A stretch of DNA of 64,000 bases. Origin: Tolypeutes matacus. Taxonomy: Eukaryota > Chordata > Mammalia > Cingulata > Chlamyphoridae. Each line of letters begins with the position of its first letter. Position 1 is the stretch's first letter. The notes below the pieces were generated by a model that was not told the origin of the DNA, ran no database searches, and saw only the letters and a list, made by a program, of their open reading frames with translations. Where the stretch lies: assembly GCA_026826555.1 (NCBI GenBank), contig JAKSZT010054396.1:22526053-22590052 (forward strand), read 5' to 3'. The position numbers and the translations under genes are program-made. Positions 23,945 through 33,975 of the stretch are shown here, piece by piece.

Positions 23945-24355
23945 AGAGGGAGAGGGAGTAAGGAAGGAAGGAAGAGAAGAAAGGAGGAAGGAAGGGAGGA
24001 AGGAAGGGTGGAAGGAAGGAAGAGAGGAAGGAAGGGTAGAAGGAAGGAAGGGTGGAAGGAAGGAAGGGTGGAAGGGTGGAAGGAAGGAAGGAAGGAAGGA
24101 AGGAAGGAAGGAAGGAAGGAAGGANNNNNNNNNNGGAAGGAAGGAAGGAAGGAAGGAAGGAAGGAAGGAAGGAAGGAAGGAAGGGAGGGAGGGAGGGAGG
24201 GAGGAAGGGAGGAAGGGTGGAAGAAAGAAAGGGTGGAAGGGTGGAAAGGAAGGAAGGGTGGAAGGGTGGAAAGGAAGGAAGTGTGGAGGGGAGGGAAAAG
24301 GAAGAAAGGGAAGAGAAGGGAAGGGAAGGGAAGGGAAGAGGAAAGAAAGAAAAGT
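23945..24355. repeat. GGAA-rich microsatellite with assembly gap
   Basis: The tract is built from GGAA, GGGA, GGTGGAA and AGAGG variants, with long pure (GGAA)n either side of ten Ns at 24125-24134. It makes very long open frames of Lys/Glu/Gly/Arg on one strand and Phe/Leu/Pro/Ser on the other; these are not genes. It abuts the left target duplication of the LTR at 24379 with only about 18 bases between. Confidence 0.97.
24125..24134. other. Assembly gap (10 N)
   Basis: Ten Ns interrupt the pure (GGAA)n run. The true array length is therefore unknown. Confidence 0.99.
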
Positions 24356-24378
24356 TAGAATTAAAATCTCTTGGGCTG

Positions 24379-25114
24379 TGTGGCAGTTTGAGATTATTTT
24401 ATGAATCCCAAAGAGAGAAAGATTATGTTTGTAAGCCAATCTATTCCTTTGAGTGTGATACCCTTTGATTGCATTGAATTCAGCTGAGGGGCCATTGATT
24501 ATATTACTTGATGAGATTGCTTTGGGGCTTTCAATTGGACTAAGTCAGTGAGATGTAACTCAGGCTGAGTCCCTGCCCACTTGCTGGGTCTGATATAAAT
24601 GGATTCACAAGGACAGACAGGAAAAAGAGAGCTAGCATATTTTTTATTCTGCTGTGTAAGGAAGAGGATCCCTTAAGCCTGAAGCCCCAAGAGGCTGGGC
24701 CCACGGAGCAGCTCAAGAGGAGACCAGCCCTGCTCTGTGCCTGATAGCTTACAGCTGAACTTGGGAAGAGAGCGGAACAGCTGAGACTGATATAGGAAGC
24801 CCTAAGGGACAAACCCTATGCCAGCTTGCAGCTATAATCAGGAAGGAAGCAGAGCAGCTGAGCCTGAGAGAGGACACCCAGAGGAGAAAGCTGAAACTTG
24901 GGCCGAGATTGGCGGCCATCTTGCTTCACCACGTGGCAACACGCCAGGATCAACAGTAGCTGACTTTGGTGAGGAAGCATCTCTGACAGTGCCTCGATTT
25001 GGACCTTTCCATGGCCTTGGAACTGTAGGCTTTTTACCCCAAAATAAATACCCTTTATAAAAGCCAACAGATTTCTGGTACTTTGCAGTGGCACCCTTTT
25101 GGCAAACTAAAACA
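24379..25114 (+). mobile_element. Solitary LTR with 5-bp target duplication (GGCTG)
   Basis: This 736-bp LTR begins TGTGGCAGTTTGAGATTATT and ends TTGGCAAACTAAAACA. GGCTG lies directly on both sides (24374-24378 and 25115-25119). A TATA-like GATATAAAT is at 24592-24600 and AATAAA at 25043-25048. The last ~85 bases closely match the end of the minus-strand LTR at 18421-18986, and the first ~30 are related, while the interior differs. The family is ERVL/MaLR-like by duplication length and may be lineage-specific. Confidence 0.88.
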
Positions 25115-25119
25115 GGCTG

Positions 25120-25640
25120 TGAGCCAGGCAATGATTTTTTTTTTTAACTAGGTGATTCTAAGATGCAGCCAGGGTAACAGATCCTTGATAAAAAACAAGT
25201 GCTCCCCACAACTCTGTTCAGCCTCCTGTCACTAGGTGGGGAGCCTGCCTCCAGCCCTGCATTTCTAGTGGTGAACATTACTCTGTATCCCTCAACCCCC
25301 CACCCCTTTAGTCCCATGGTCCTGCTACCACCAAACAACACCACCTTTGCCTGCTTCCAGAACCTGCGCAGGGAGGCCAGTCCTGCTCCCTGATGGCACA
25401 CAGGAACGTGTGTCTAGCCCCTGAGCCTCACTGCAGCTGAGGAGTTTCCTCTATTTGTACTTTAACATACTATATGCTGGAGCCAAGATGTTGCCTCAAA
25501 GCATGAACTTATAGAAACGTTTTTTATCTTTGACTCCTGAAAGCCCAAGGACTGCTATTGTGACTTCAAAGGAACTTATGCTGCAACCTTGTAAATAGCT
25601 TCCTTTTATGTTTTTCTTTTTTTAAAAAAAGAAACATTGT
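25120..25640. other. No recognised feature
   Basis: No repeat or gene recognised. A T run at 25134-25145 follows the LTR. Confidence 0.4.
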
Positions 25641-25644
25641 TTTT

Positions 25645-26035
25645 TCTCATTTCAAAAGTAATTCACGCTTGTGGTAAAAACATTGGAAATGAATGACTTG
25701 GAAAATAAAAAGCCCTATAATCATCCCCTACAGGTGATTACTTTAAATAGTTTTGAGTATAATTTTCCATATTTTTACTATACACATACTAATTTTTAAA
25801 AAATGAAATATTGGTAAAGTGTAGGGCCACTTGATTTTTATATTTAATATATTATGGAAAAATGTTTTTCTATGTAGAGATCTATTACATAATTTTTAAT
25901 GGATGCATGGTATTCCTTTGTCTGGTTGTGCTGTGGTTCACTTATTTGAAAGCCATTTGGGATGTTTGGTTTTGCCATCACAGACAATGCTGAAACAAAC
26001 TTTCTTTTATCTGTGCCTTTATGTCCTTGTACACG
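25645..26035 (-). mobile_element. Antisense old L1 3' end fragment
   Basis: Phrases such as TCATTTCAAAAGTAATTCACG, ATTTTTAATGGATGCATGGTATTCC and AATGCTGAAACAAAC match the antisense 3' region of old mammalian L1s. It is strongly diverged, and the boundaries are approximate. Confidence 0.5.
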
Positions 26036-26454
26036 GTCAAAAGCTGCTTTATCTCCTTGGAACCCACATTTCCTACTGAAGCCCTGAGATAACTGCATTT
26101 GTGAAGCAAAAAGAAAAATAGCCAGAAGAGTGAGGAAGAAAGTAAGTGCCCTTCCTGGCAGTCAGAAGACAGAGGACTAGAGGCTCAGCCCAATTAAAAT
26201 AAATTTCATGAGTCTCAAAACTCTCAGCTCCCGAGTTACTGAACACTAGCTCCTGGAAGGTTAACTTGGAAAGATTTAGTGCATTGTTTTTCAAACTTCA
26301 GGTCTATAAAATCAAATTAGAAAGTTACAAACCAACAACTTTACAAAAATGAAACAGAACAGAATAGTATAGAAAATAACAGAGTGTATCACATGAAGTG
26401 TAACTTGTTTCTTGAAATTTTATTTCAGATGCACATATATGTATGTGTATTGGG

Positions 26455-26830
26455 CAGTGTCTTAGGTCATGTTCCCTTAGAAGCCACGCTCAAGACAAGG
26501 ATTTGGATGTACGTGATCTATTCAGCAAGTGCTTACAGAAGACAAGGAAGGAGGAAAGCTGGGTAGGGAATGAGGAGAAGCTAAGCGAGAATGTCTTCTC
26601 AAGCCTGATTCCCTGGAGAGCTCTGAAGCTCTCAAAATTGATGCTGCCTGAGGCAAGGAGAATGGCCTGTTAACCCCCCATGTCAATAATTGGTGACTGA
26701 CTTTAGGTTGCTCTGAGGAAGAGGGAACATAACCTTCTGGAGAGGCAGTCCCGTTCAGCCAAGGGCAATTCTCTACCAAGGAGGCAGCTGTGAGCTTTAG
26801 CAGCCAACACCATTGCAGCTGGGGAATGGG
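26455..26830. other. Possible old LTR-like repeat, unnamed
   Basis: The stretch contains AAGCCACGCTCAAGACAAGGA, TTCAGCAAGTGCTTACAGAAG and GGCAGTCCCGTTCAGCC, which resemble a mammalian repeat seen elsewhere. I cannot name it or set its ends, and the short frames within it show no protein family. Confidence 0.3.
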
Positions 26831-27160
26831 CATAAAATGGATGTGAGTGGGGTGTCTATTACAGGAAGTGATAGAAAATGTACTTCTTATTGTGGGTCAT
26901 TGTTAAAAAAAAAAAAAGGTTTGAGAGACACTGGTTTTGAAGAATTTAGTCCATCAATCTCTGGAAAAGAAAATGAGGCCTTTATCACCATTGTTTCTTT
27001 ATTCCATTAGACAAAGGCAAATTGCCATACAGTTGGAATTTTATCCCCATAAGAGAAAAAAAGTTCCTGAAAGGAAATTAATCATGGGTGGGAAAGAGGA
27101 AGAAGACATTCTTAATGCTTTAAGCTTGAGCCTTAAGGCCTGAGCACATGTCTAAGGAGG

Positions 27161-27564
27161 TGGTATGGATTGAATCGTGTCCCCCACAAAGATATGTCAC
27201 AACCTCTGGTGGTCCAGCAGATGGGAGCCCATTTGTAAATAGGACCTTTGATGATCCTATTAAGTAAGATGAGGCCAAGCTGAATCAGGGTGCCTTGATC
27301 CATTATGTCTGGAGTCCTTATAGGCAAAGGAAATTGGGGCCCAGGTAGGAGTAGGAGACAGAAGGCAACAGATGGCCATGTGATGGGGGCAGACTGAGCT
27401 ATGGATTACTAGCACTGTCAAAACACTATGGACTTCAGAGAAAGCAGAGCCTCCTTACACCTTGATTTAGGACTTCCAGCCTCCAAAACTGTGAGAATAA
27501 ATCCCTGTTGATTGAGCCGACCTGTCTGTGGTACTTGCTGGAGTAGCCCGGGCAAACCAAGACA
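27161..27564 (+). mobile_element. MLT1-type LTR (ERVL-MaLR), near complete
   Basis: It starts TGGTATGGATTGAATCGTGTC and continues CCCCCACAAAGATATG, TTAAGTAAGATGAGGCC and CTGGAGTCCTTATAGGC. It then reads ACTTCCAGCCTCCAAAACTG and TGTCTGTGGTACTTGCTGG, and ends near CAAACCAAGACA. This is the full order of an MLT1 LTR. No clear 5-bp duplication was seen, consistent with age. Confidence 0.85.
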
Positions 27565-27816
27565 AGGGCTTTCTCTGGGTTTCCTGGCTTGGAGTACACC
27601 TGGCCCTGGGGACACCTGGGAGTGGAGGAGGCAGGGGAGCTGTTGGGGTGACCTTGAAACTATGAAATAAGCATGACACATGTTCCTGAAACGTTAATTT
27701 TACTCAAAAGTAGATATTTTTAAGCCATTTTTTACAGTCATGGATATAATATGGAACAAAATATAAAATTCACTTAAGCCTTAAGACCAAGAATAAAATT
27801 ACAAAGAATGTTCAGG

Positions 27817-28003
27817 GGGAAGCGGCTGTGGCTCAATCAGTAGGGCTCCCGTTTACCATATGGGAGGCCCCGGGTTCGGTTCCCGGGGCCTCCTGGTGAA
27901 GGCAAGCCCGCCCGCACGGCGTGGTTAGCTGACCCAGCGAGCACAAGCAGCAAAGGGGGGATAAATGAATAAATAAATAAAATCTTTAAAAAAAAAAAAA
28001 AAA
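27817..28003 (+). mobile_element. DAS-SINE, well-preserved single-headed copy
   Basis: The tRNA-like head has an A box TGGCTCAATCAGTAGGG (27829-27845) and a B box GGTTCGGTTCC (27873-27883) around CCATATGGGAGGCCC. A G/C-rich linker, (TAAA) units and an A run follow. The target duplication AAAGAATGTTCAGG / AAAGAAAGTTCAGG lies at 27803-27816 and 28004-28017 with one difference. Its intact promoter boxes and clean duplication suggest this is among the youngest insertions here. Confidence 0.95.
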
Positions 28004-28017
28004 AAAGAAAGTTCAGG

Positions 28018-28435
28018 CTGTAGATTGGCCACTTTGGACGACACTCCCAGACTCTCTGAGGTTCTTGTTCATTGCTTCTGCAGTTAGGCACTCAAGGAGA
28101 AATTTATGAAAAGCAGTAGTTTCAGTATTTTCTCACCCCGCCCCCCCAGGAAGTTCACTTACCATGGGAAGCCAGGCCCTTGATTCTTCCACCATCTAAG
28201 CAGTTTGCAGGGAGCTGACAGTCATCCAACCAAGGGGCTTGGTCTCTCACCCTAAAATATAGAACCATTCAGCTGGTCAACAGATAGTTATTAAGCACCA
28301 ACTAGGTGCTAGCATTGAGGATAAAATGGTGAACAAGACAGCCCATCCTGTGCTGATGAGCCATTCTAGTTGAGGCAGATGAATGAAACCAAATAATGCT
28401 GTCATTACTGGAACTGCTCACCAAACTTTCTGGCT
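28018..28435. other. No gene; possible L2-like piece at 28280-28390
   Basis: The segment AGTTATTAAGCACCAACTAGG, GGATAAAATGGTGAACAAGAC and CATTCTAGTTGAGGC resembles a common ancient mammalian repeat (L2-type by memory). The rest is unrecognised. Confidence 0.4.
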
Positions 28436-28439
28436 TTCA

Positions 28440-28770
28440 GCCTCTTGGGCACATGTTAGGAATGCACTTTGTGGCCCCTTGTGGGTGGGTAGGGCCATTG
28501 ACTAGTTCTGGACAAGGACTTGTGGGTGGAAGTGCCGTGTGTCCCTTCTGGCCCAAGCAGGTGATTGTCCATGTGGGCTCTCCGGGGCTCTCGTCCCTTC
28601 TGGCTCCATGTGGTGGCTGCTCCATCCACCTGGCCAAGAAGCAGAGCCTCCCACTAGCCACAATAGACACATGGTGAGAGAAGGCAATAAATCTTGTTAT
28701 TTTAAGCTCCTGAGTTTGGGGGTTGTTTATTTCTGCAGTAAGACCTAGATTCTTCCTGACCAATATAATA
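28440..28770 (+). mobile_element. Old MLT-type LTR fragment
   Basis: Phrases in order are ACTAGTTCTGGACAAGGAC, TGGTGGCTGCTCCATCC, AGAAGCAGAGCCTCCC, ATAGACACATGGTGAGAG and CAATAAATCTTGTTATTTTAAG. A TTTGGGGGTTGTTTATTTC...CTGACC end follows. This is the 3' two-thirds of a widespread mammalian LTR; the subfamily is not assigned. Confidence 0.65.
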
Positions 28771-29760
28771 CAGTACAGTAGCCAAAACTGTGATAATCGC
28801 TATGAATAAAATAAAAACGTTGCTAATAGAACATGACAGAGGGTGGCCTACAAGTCAGGGAATGCTTCTGTGAAGAGGTGAAATTCGAGCTGGGATCTCA
28901 CGGATCTAGGCGATGTACATTTCTGTAATTGTTTTGCTCTATTGCCTGAGAGGAGCAGTGTAGCCCTAGAATCATAGAGAAAGGACAAGCAGGAAAATGG
29001 GGGCCTAGATTTGGCTATGGTCACATAGGTACTTGGTGGCACAGCTGATGCTATAACTGCAGCATCTGTACTTGGGTCCAGGCTTTCTCTACCTGGGCTG
29101 GGACTAGGGTGAGGCAAGTGAGGCACAACATTTAAGGAGACCCTCTCTAGGTTGACCCTGAACTTGCAGGACCTGAGCGTGAGTGCTTCCCCAAATTTTG
29201 TGTTCCAGATATCTCACTCTTAAGAAGACACTAAATTCTGAGTATCATGCAAGTGCAGAGTTGACACCTGAAAGTGAGTTCCTCAAATTTTGCACACTAA
29301 GAGCCTCACTTGCCTTACCCTAGTCCCAGCTCTGCTTTACACTATTATTCTCAGTTACAATAACACACAAGCACATAACATTTGGGCAACTTCTGGGTGT
29401 GCTTGCCAATTTGAAAATAGTACCACTCTTATCTGGACCATGTGACAGAGAGCACAGCACTTCCAGATGAGAAAGTGCAATTTTGGGTTGTCAGAAACTG
29501 GCTTCTTTTCAAAGTTGTTGATGGTTAACCAAACAAGGAGACTAGAAAGGGAGCTTTCAGGAGTTTCCAGAAACACTAGAGGTCAGCCTGGTGTCCATCT
29601 TTTCCTTCAGAGGAGAAAAAGCCTTTCTTTCACTCTTCTAAAAGGATGGTTTCAATTGCAGGGAAGGAATTTAATGAAATGCGTTCTCACTAAGGTGTTA
29701 ATGACTAATAGCATTCTCTTTCCTGGAAGCAGATTTGGGGAAAAATAAGGAGAGGACTGT
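28771..29760. other. No recognised feature
   Basis: Unique-looking sequence. Short similar phrases (GAGTGCTTCCCC / GTGAGTTCCTC followed by AAATTTTG) occur twice near 29190 and 29275, an apparent small local duplication. No gene was recognised. Confidence 0.4.
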
Positions 29761-29761
29761 T

Positions 29762-29950
29762 AACAGCTAACATATATAGAGCAACTCTTTATTTGCTGGG
29801 CACTGGACTTGGCTTTACAAACATTTACCCTCAATTACCCTCAACATTATGAGGTTGGTTCTATTATGCCCACTTTAGAGAGGAAGAAATGAGCTCTCAA
29901 AGTCTAAGGAACTTGCCCATTTGAACACAAGTCTTTCTAACTTTTACCCA
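29762..29950 (-). mobile_element. MIR SINE
   Basis: Antisense MIR features occur in order: CTGGGCACTGGACTTGGC, CATTATGAGGTTGGTTCTATT, GCCCACTTTAGAGAGGAAG and AGGAACTTGCCC. This is a fairly long MIR copy. Confidence 0.8.
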
Positions 29951-30184
29951 CTTGACGGAAAGGTAAAATGTAGTAGCTAGAAGTGTTAACTGAGGGAGAG
30001 GACAGATAACAGTAAAGAGACAAAGCCACCCACTTTGCAACGTTGTCTTAATCAAGGCCACCTTGATTTTGAGTACAATTTCCCAACTCCACCACCCCTA
30101 GATAATTGTGAAATTTTGTGCCCAGATTGTTGAACATCTTGGTGTGTATTCAACAAAACCCCAAATTTGTACAGATCTTCAGGG

Positions 30185-31330
30185 GCACTTATTTTTTTCA
30201 GTTTTACTGAGATACAATTTACAAGCCATGGAATTGACCTATCATAAGTGTGCAGCTCAATGATTTTTAGTATATTTGTACAGTTGGGCAACCATCACCA
30301 CATATCCATCACCCCAAAAAGTTATGTGTTGTGTCTATTTATGGTCATCCCCTTTTCATACCCTCAGCTCTGGGCAATTTCTGTCAACTTCCTGTCTCGA
30401 TAGTTTTGCCTTTTCTGGAGATGTCTTACAAATGGAATCCTGCAATAGGTAGATGTTTGTGTCTGGTTCTCTCATACCTATAATATTTTTGCAGTTTAAC
30501 CATGTTCATTGCTTGCATTAGAATTAATTACATTGCTGAGTGCTCTTTCATTGTATGAATATATTACATTTAGCTATCCATTCACCCGTTGATGGACATT
30601 TGGATTGTTTCCATTGTGGAGCTATTGTGAATAATATGGCTGTGAAGGTTCACAGATAAGTTTTTGTACTAACATATGTTCTCTTTTCTCTTGAATATAT
30701 ACCTAGGAGTGGAATTGCTGAATTATATGGGCGGTATATGTTAAACTTTTTAAGAAACAGCTGAACTTTTTTTCCAAAGTGGGTGTACCCATTTTTGCAT
30801 TCCTACCAGCAGTGTGTAAGCATTCCAGTTTCTCCATGTCCTTGCAAACCCTTGATATTGCCAAACTTCTTGATTGTAGTCATTTTAGTGGATGTTTAGT
30901 GATACATTATTGTGGTTTTAATTTGCCTTTCCCTAATGTCTAATGATATTGAACATCTTTTCTTGTGTTTTTCAGCCTTCATATAACTTCTTTGGAGAAA
31001 TAGTTATGCAAATTTTTCTTATTATTGAGTTGTATGAGCTCTTTATTTTTGGATACAAGTTCTTGATCAGAGATATAAATTACAAATATTTTCTTTTGGT
31101 CTGTAGCTTATATTAATTTTCTTAATGTGTCTTTTGATGAGGAAAAGTTTCAAATTTTTTATGTAGTCCAATTTATCAATTTTTCTTTCATGCTTTGATA
31201 TCATATCTAAAAAATCTTTGCCTAATCCAAGGTCACAAAGATTTTCCCAATGCTTTCTTCTTGAAGTTTTCTAATTTCAGCTCCTATATCCACTTTGAGT
31301 TAATTTTGTGTAACTGCATCTTTTGCATCT
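30185..31330 (-). mobile_element. L1M fragment (3' UTR and ORF2 C-terminal region)
   Basis: The plus strand reads as an antisense L1M: TTTTACTGAGATACAATTTAC, then GGGCAACCATCACCACATATCC, GGATTGTTTCCATTGTGG, CTAGGAGTGGAATTGCTG and TTGAGTTGTATGAGCTC. Near 31290-31320 it reads TTTGAGTTAATTTTGTGTAAC. All reading frames are broken. Confidence 0.88.
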
Positions 31331-31454
31331 TCCTGATAGATGAAAAAACTAAAGCAAATGGGCTAAAATGAATGATAGAGGCACCTTCCAAATTTAAGAT
31401 GTATGATTGTCTCTAACCTCACTTGTTAAAAGTCCTTCCGAATGCCTAAGCCAT

Positions 31455-31891
31455 GTCTTTTATTATTATTATTAATTTATTTTATTTTTAAAGATACTTA
31501 GATTACATAAATTTTACACAAGAAATACAGGGATTCCCATATGCCCCACTCCCCACAACTCCCACACCCTCCCACATAAACATCCTTCGTTAGTGTGACA
31601 CATTTCCTAATGTGAATTAGTGGGCTTTGCCATTCAGCATGGACCATAGTTCACATTGTAGTCTACACTCTCTCCCACACAGTTCTGCATGTTATGTGAT
31701 GATATAAAATGGCTTATATCTGTCCTTGCAATGTCAGTCTTACCAGCTTAGGTCCGCCTTCTGTGTTCCTTGAACTAATGGAAGTGCAATTGTTTAGCAT
31801 CACCCCTTATACACTTGGAGCCATTTGAGCCCATGCTATGCACATTTCTTCTTCTAGCTAAATTGAAGGAGACTGGAATGGTCCACCAGCT
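31455..31891 (-). mobile_element. L1 3' UTR fragment next to the provirus
   Basis: TTTTAAAGATACTTAGATTAC, GGGATTCCCATATGCCCC and CTACACTCTCTCCCACACAG are antisense phrases of an L1 3' end different from that of L1-A. The fragment ends at the outer edge of the proviral 3' LTR and does not resume after the provirus at 40084. So it was either already truncated or lost its other part. Confidence 0.6.
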
Positions 31892-32365
31892 TGTTGCTCG
31901 ACGCGGCAGAATAGACAGACACATCGAAGTAGGCTGGGAAGGAAAGGGGGCTTTATTAGCCGGCAGTGGACAGGAGAGCTAATCAATCTCAAATGTGTCT
32001 CTCTGTCAAGGGGTATTTTTAAAACTTTTATGCAGGTTTGAAACAAAGAGAATTAATCATAAACATGATTTGAAACAAAGAATATTAATCATAGACGCAT
32101 CATCTTTGGGACAGGGTTTGGGAAGCTTTGCTAGTTTTTCTGTTCTGGTTAACATTTAAGATACATATTTTGCCTGGTACCTCTAAGTTTCACAGTGGTA
32201 AGAATATGGAATAAATGAAGCCTTACAAGGATATGTCATATATTTTCTTTATAAAGAAAGAGAAGTAAAAGTTCTGGTTAATATTAAACTCAGAGAGCTA
32301 TGTGCTTTTCTACAGAAACGATGTCTATTCTAAGGTGCTTGCTAGTGCTACAGGTTCATGCTACA
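31892..32365 (-). repeat. Proviral 3' LTR
   Basis: This 474-bp LTR begins on the minus strand with TGTAGCATGAAC and ends GAGCAACA, so the ends are TG...CA. AATAAAG for polyadenylation is on the minus strand at 31951-31957, leaving a short end region. The polypurine tract abuts its start. The 5' LTR lacks the last ~85 bases of this LTR. Confidence 0.92.
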
Positions 32366-32376
32366 GATTCCCCCTG
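32366..32376 (-). other. Polypurine tract
   Basis: CAGGGGGAATC on the minus strand lies directly before the 3' LTR start. This is the standard position of the retroviral plus-strand primer, and it fixes the LTR boundary. Confidence 0.85.
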
Positions 32377-32526
32377 ATTATATTTTTATTCTCAATCATG
32401 GAATTAATTTTGGGTGATTCTGTTGTCATTCAATCTGGCTGCTTCCTGCTGAGATAGGACATAGTAGTTACAGAGTTTCTTGGCGAAAATGTTGATCCAT
32501 GGTATGTAAGTAATATTGATTATTTT

Positions 32527-33960
32527 TCAAGGGGTTGGAGGAGTCTTGAAAGTAGCTATAGGTGAAGAAAAAGGTTTAACAATTAATTGAATACATAAGG
32601 AGATAGTACATTTTAGAATTACAAGGCTTATGATTATTAGTAGAATAATTGTGAAGCCAGTTTGGAGAATAGTGTGTAGCCAGGATCCAATACTGGATGG
32701 CAGCCAACTAAATAAAGAATTTGAACAGAGTGGATGGGGTTGAGATAGGCTGAATTTGTTTATTTGTATGAATCAAAAGAGTGGATGTATTGTTAGATTT
32801 ATCAGGGATGTAAGTACAGCACTCAGCTTTTATTACAGCACATATACTTCTTGAGAAGCTGTTAAAATGTCAATGCCATTAGATTTTGGAGAACAACCTT
32901 GCTCATCAGAGTGATTTCAGTATTAATAAGAGATATACTATGTAACTATCATTTAAGGCTTGAGAGATAAAATTGTTCAGAGCTTCTATTCTTGCTATAA
33001 CGTTCTCAATTCCTTTGGAAGAAACAAAAATTGCTGCTAGATGATCATACCAATGAAAGATGGAATGAGTCCATCTAGCTTGTAACAGGGGTGGGTTAGC
33101 TGCAACGGATGGGAGGGTGGAACGAACAGGTCCTTGGGCTATGGCAACCCAGGGTACATCTTCCTAGCCAGCCTGGTAGAAGCCATGGTCACAAAGGTGT
33201 TCCACAAATCCATTGGGTGCCATTTGGGGCTCACTAGTAAATTCCAGGTCTATTTTCCTTATCAGTGTCAAACCAATCACTTGCTTGTAAGGTGATTGTT
33301 TGTTGACAATTTCCTCTTAATAAGTGTCCTAAATTACGATTGAGAGAAAGGTTATGTTGCCAGGAGTGATTGTGTCATTCCCAACATAAGAGTGCTACTA
33401 AGTTTGCTGTAACCTTGTATGAGCTAAACCATTCCATCCTAAAGTTGGAAAGGTCTATCTTTTCCTCGTATGGTTAAATTTTCAGCTTAATCATATAACT
33501 GAAAAGAATATTGTAAAGCAGTTTTAGTAGTAGCATCATTTGAGAATCATAGCCAACGACCAGGCTTTGTTAAGATTACTAGCCAATAAGGTTGGCTCTG
33601 GTTATGTCTGTGGTATGTAATGCTCCTTGCTGTTTTTGCATTTCTTTTATGAAAGATTTTAGAGCTTTCCAATCAGTACCTTGTAAAGGAGATACCCACT
33701 GGGGTAGTCCAGAAATGCTTGAGGTTGGCAACTGTCTACAAATCTAACAATTAGGCTGGTTTATATAGTTAACATAAGAATGAGCCCACTGAAGGAAAAG
33801 GTTATTATCTTGTGGTTTTATAATTAAAAATAGGAAAGAGCGTACAAGGGAAAGTTGGGTAATCATGTTAATTATGAGTTAATTTTCAACAAATAAAAGC
33901 GTTAAATTATCCAAGATCCATGCTTCTAGGAAAATGAAGAAAAAGGAAATTAATAGCAAA
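32527..33960 (-). pseudogene. Proviral env remnant
   Basis: Env is the surface and fusion protein of the provirus; this copy is dead. Read across several frames it shows, in order, a hydrophobic leader just after the pol end (about 33900-33960) and a surface-unit CxxC motif at 33738-33749. The aromatic residue expected inside that motif is a stop codon (TAG). A transmembrane subunit follows, with a heptad-rich segment near 32960-33010 and an immunosuppressive-domain-like stretch near 32880. The CX6CC motif at 32816-32842 is intact, followed by a hydrophobic anchor near 32600-32680. The frame ends at a stop at 32527. Multiple stops and shifts occur throughout. The covalently linked SU-TM motif pair fits gamma-type Env. 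Confidence 0.8.
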
Positions 33961-33975
33961 TACAATAACCACCAG

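Noticed and set aside
23867..24468. Long open frames of Phe/Leu/Pro/Ser and of Lys/Glu/Gly/Arg repeats
   Set aside because: They are direct translations of the GGAA microsatellite and span an N gap.
27817..27890. Functional tRNA gene
   Set aside because: A and B boxes are present, but the sequence continues into a SINE body with an A tail and target duplication, and it does not fold to a complete mature tRNA.
32527..33960. Env remnant as a domesticated (syncytin-like) host gene
   Set aside because: Stops and frameshifts run throughout, including inside the CxxC motif, so no open frame has been kept.
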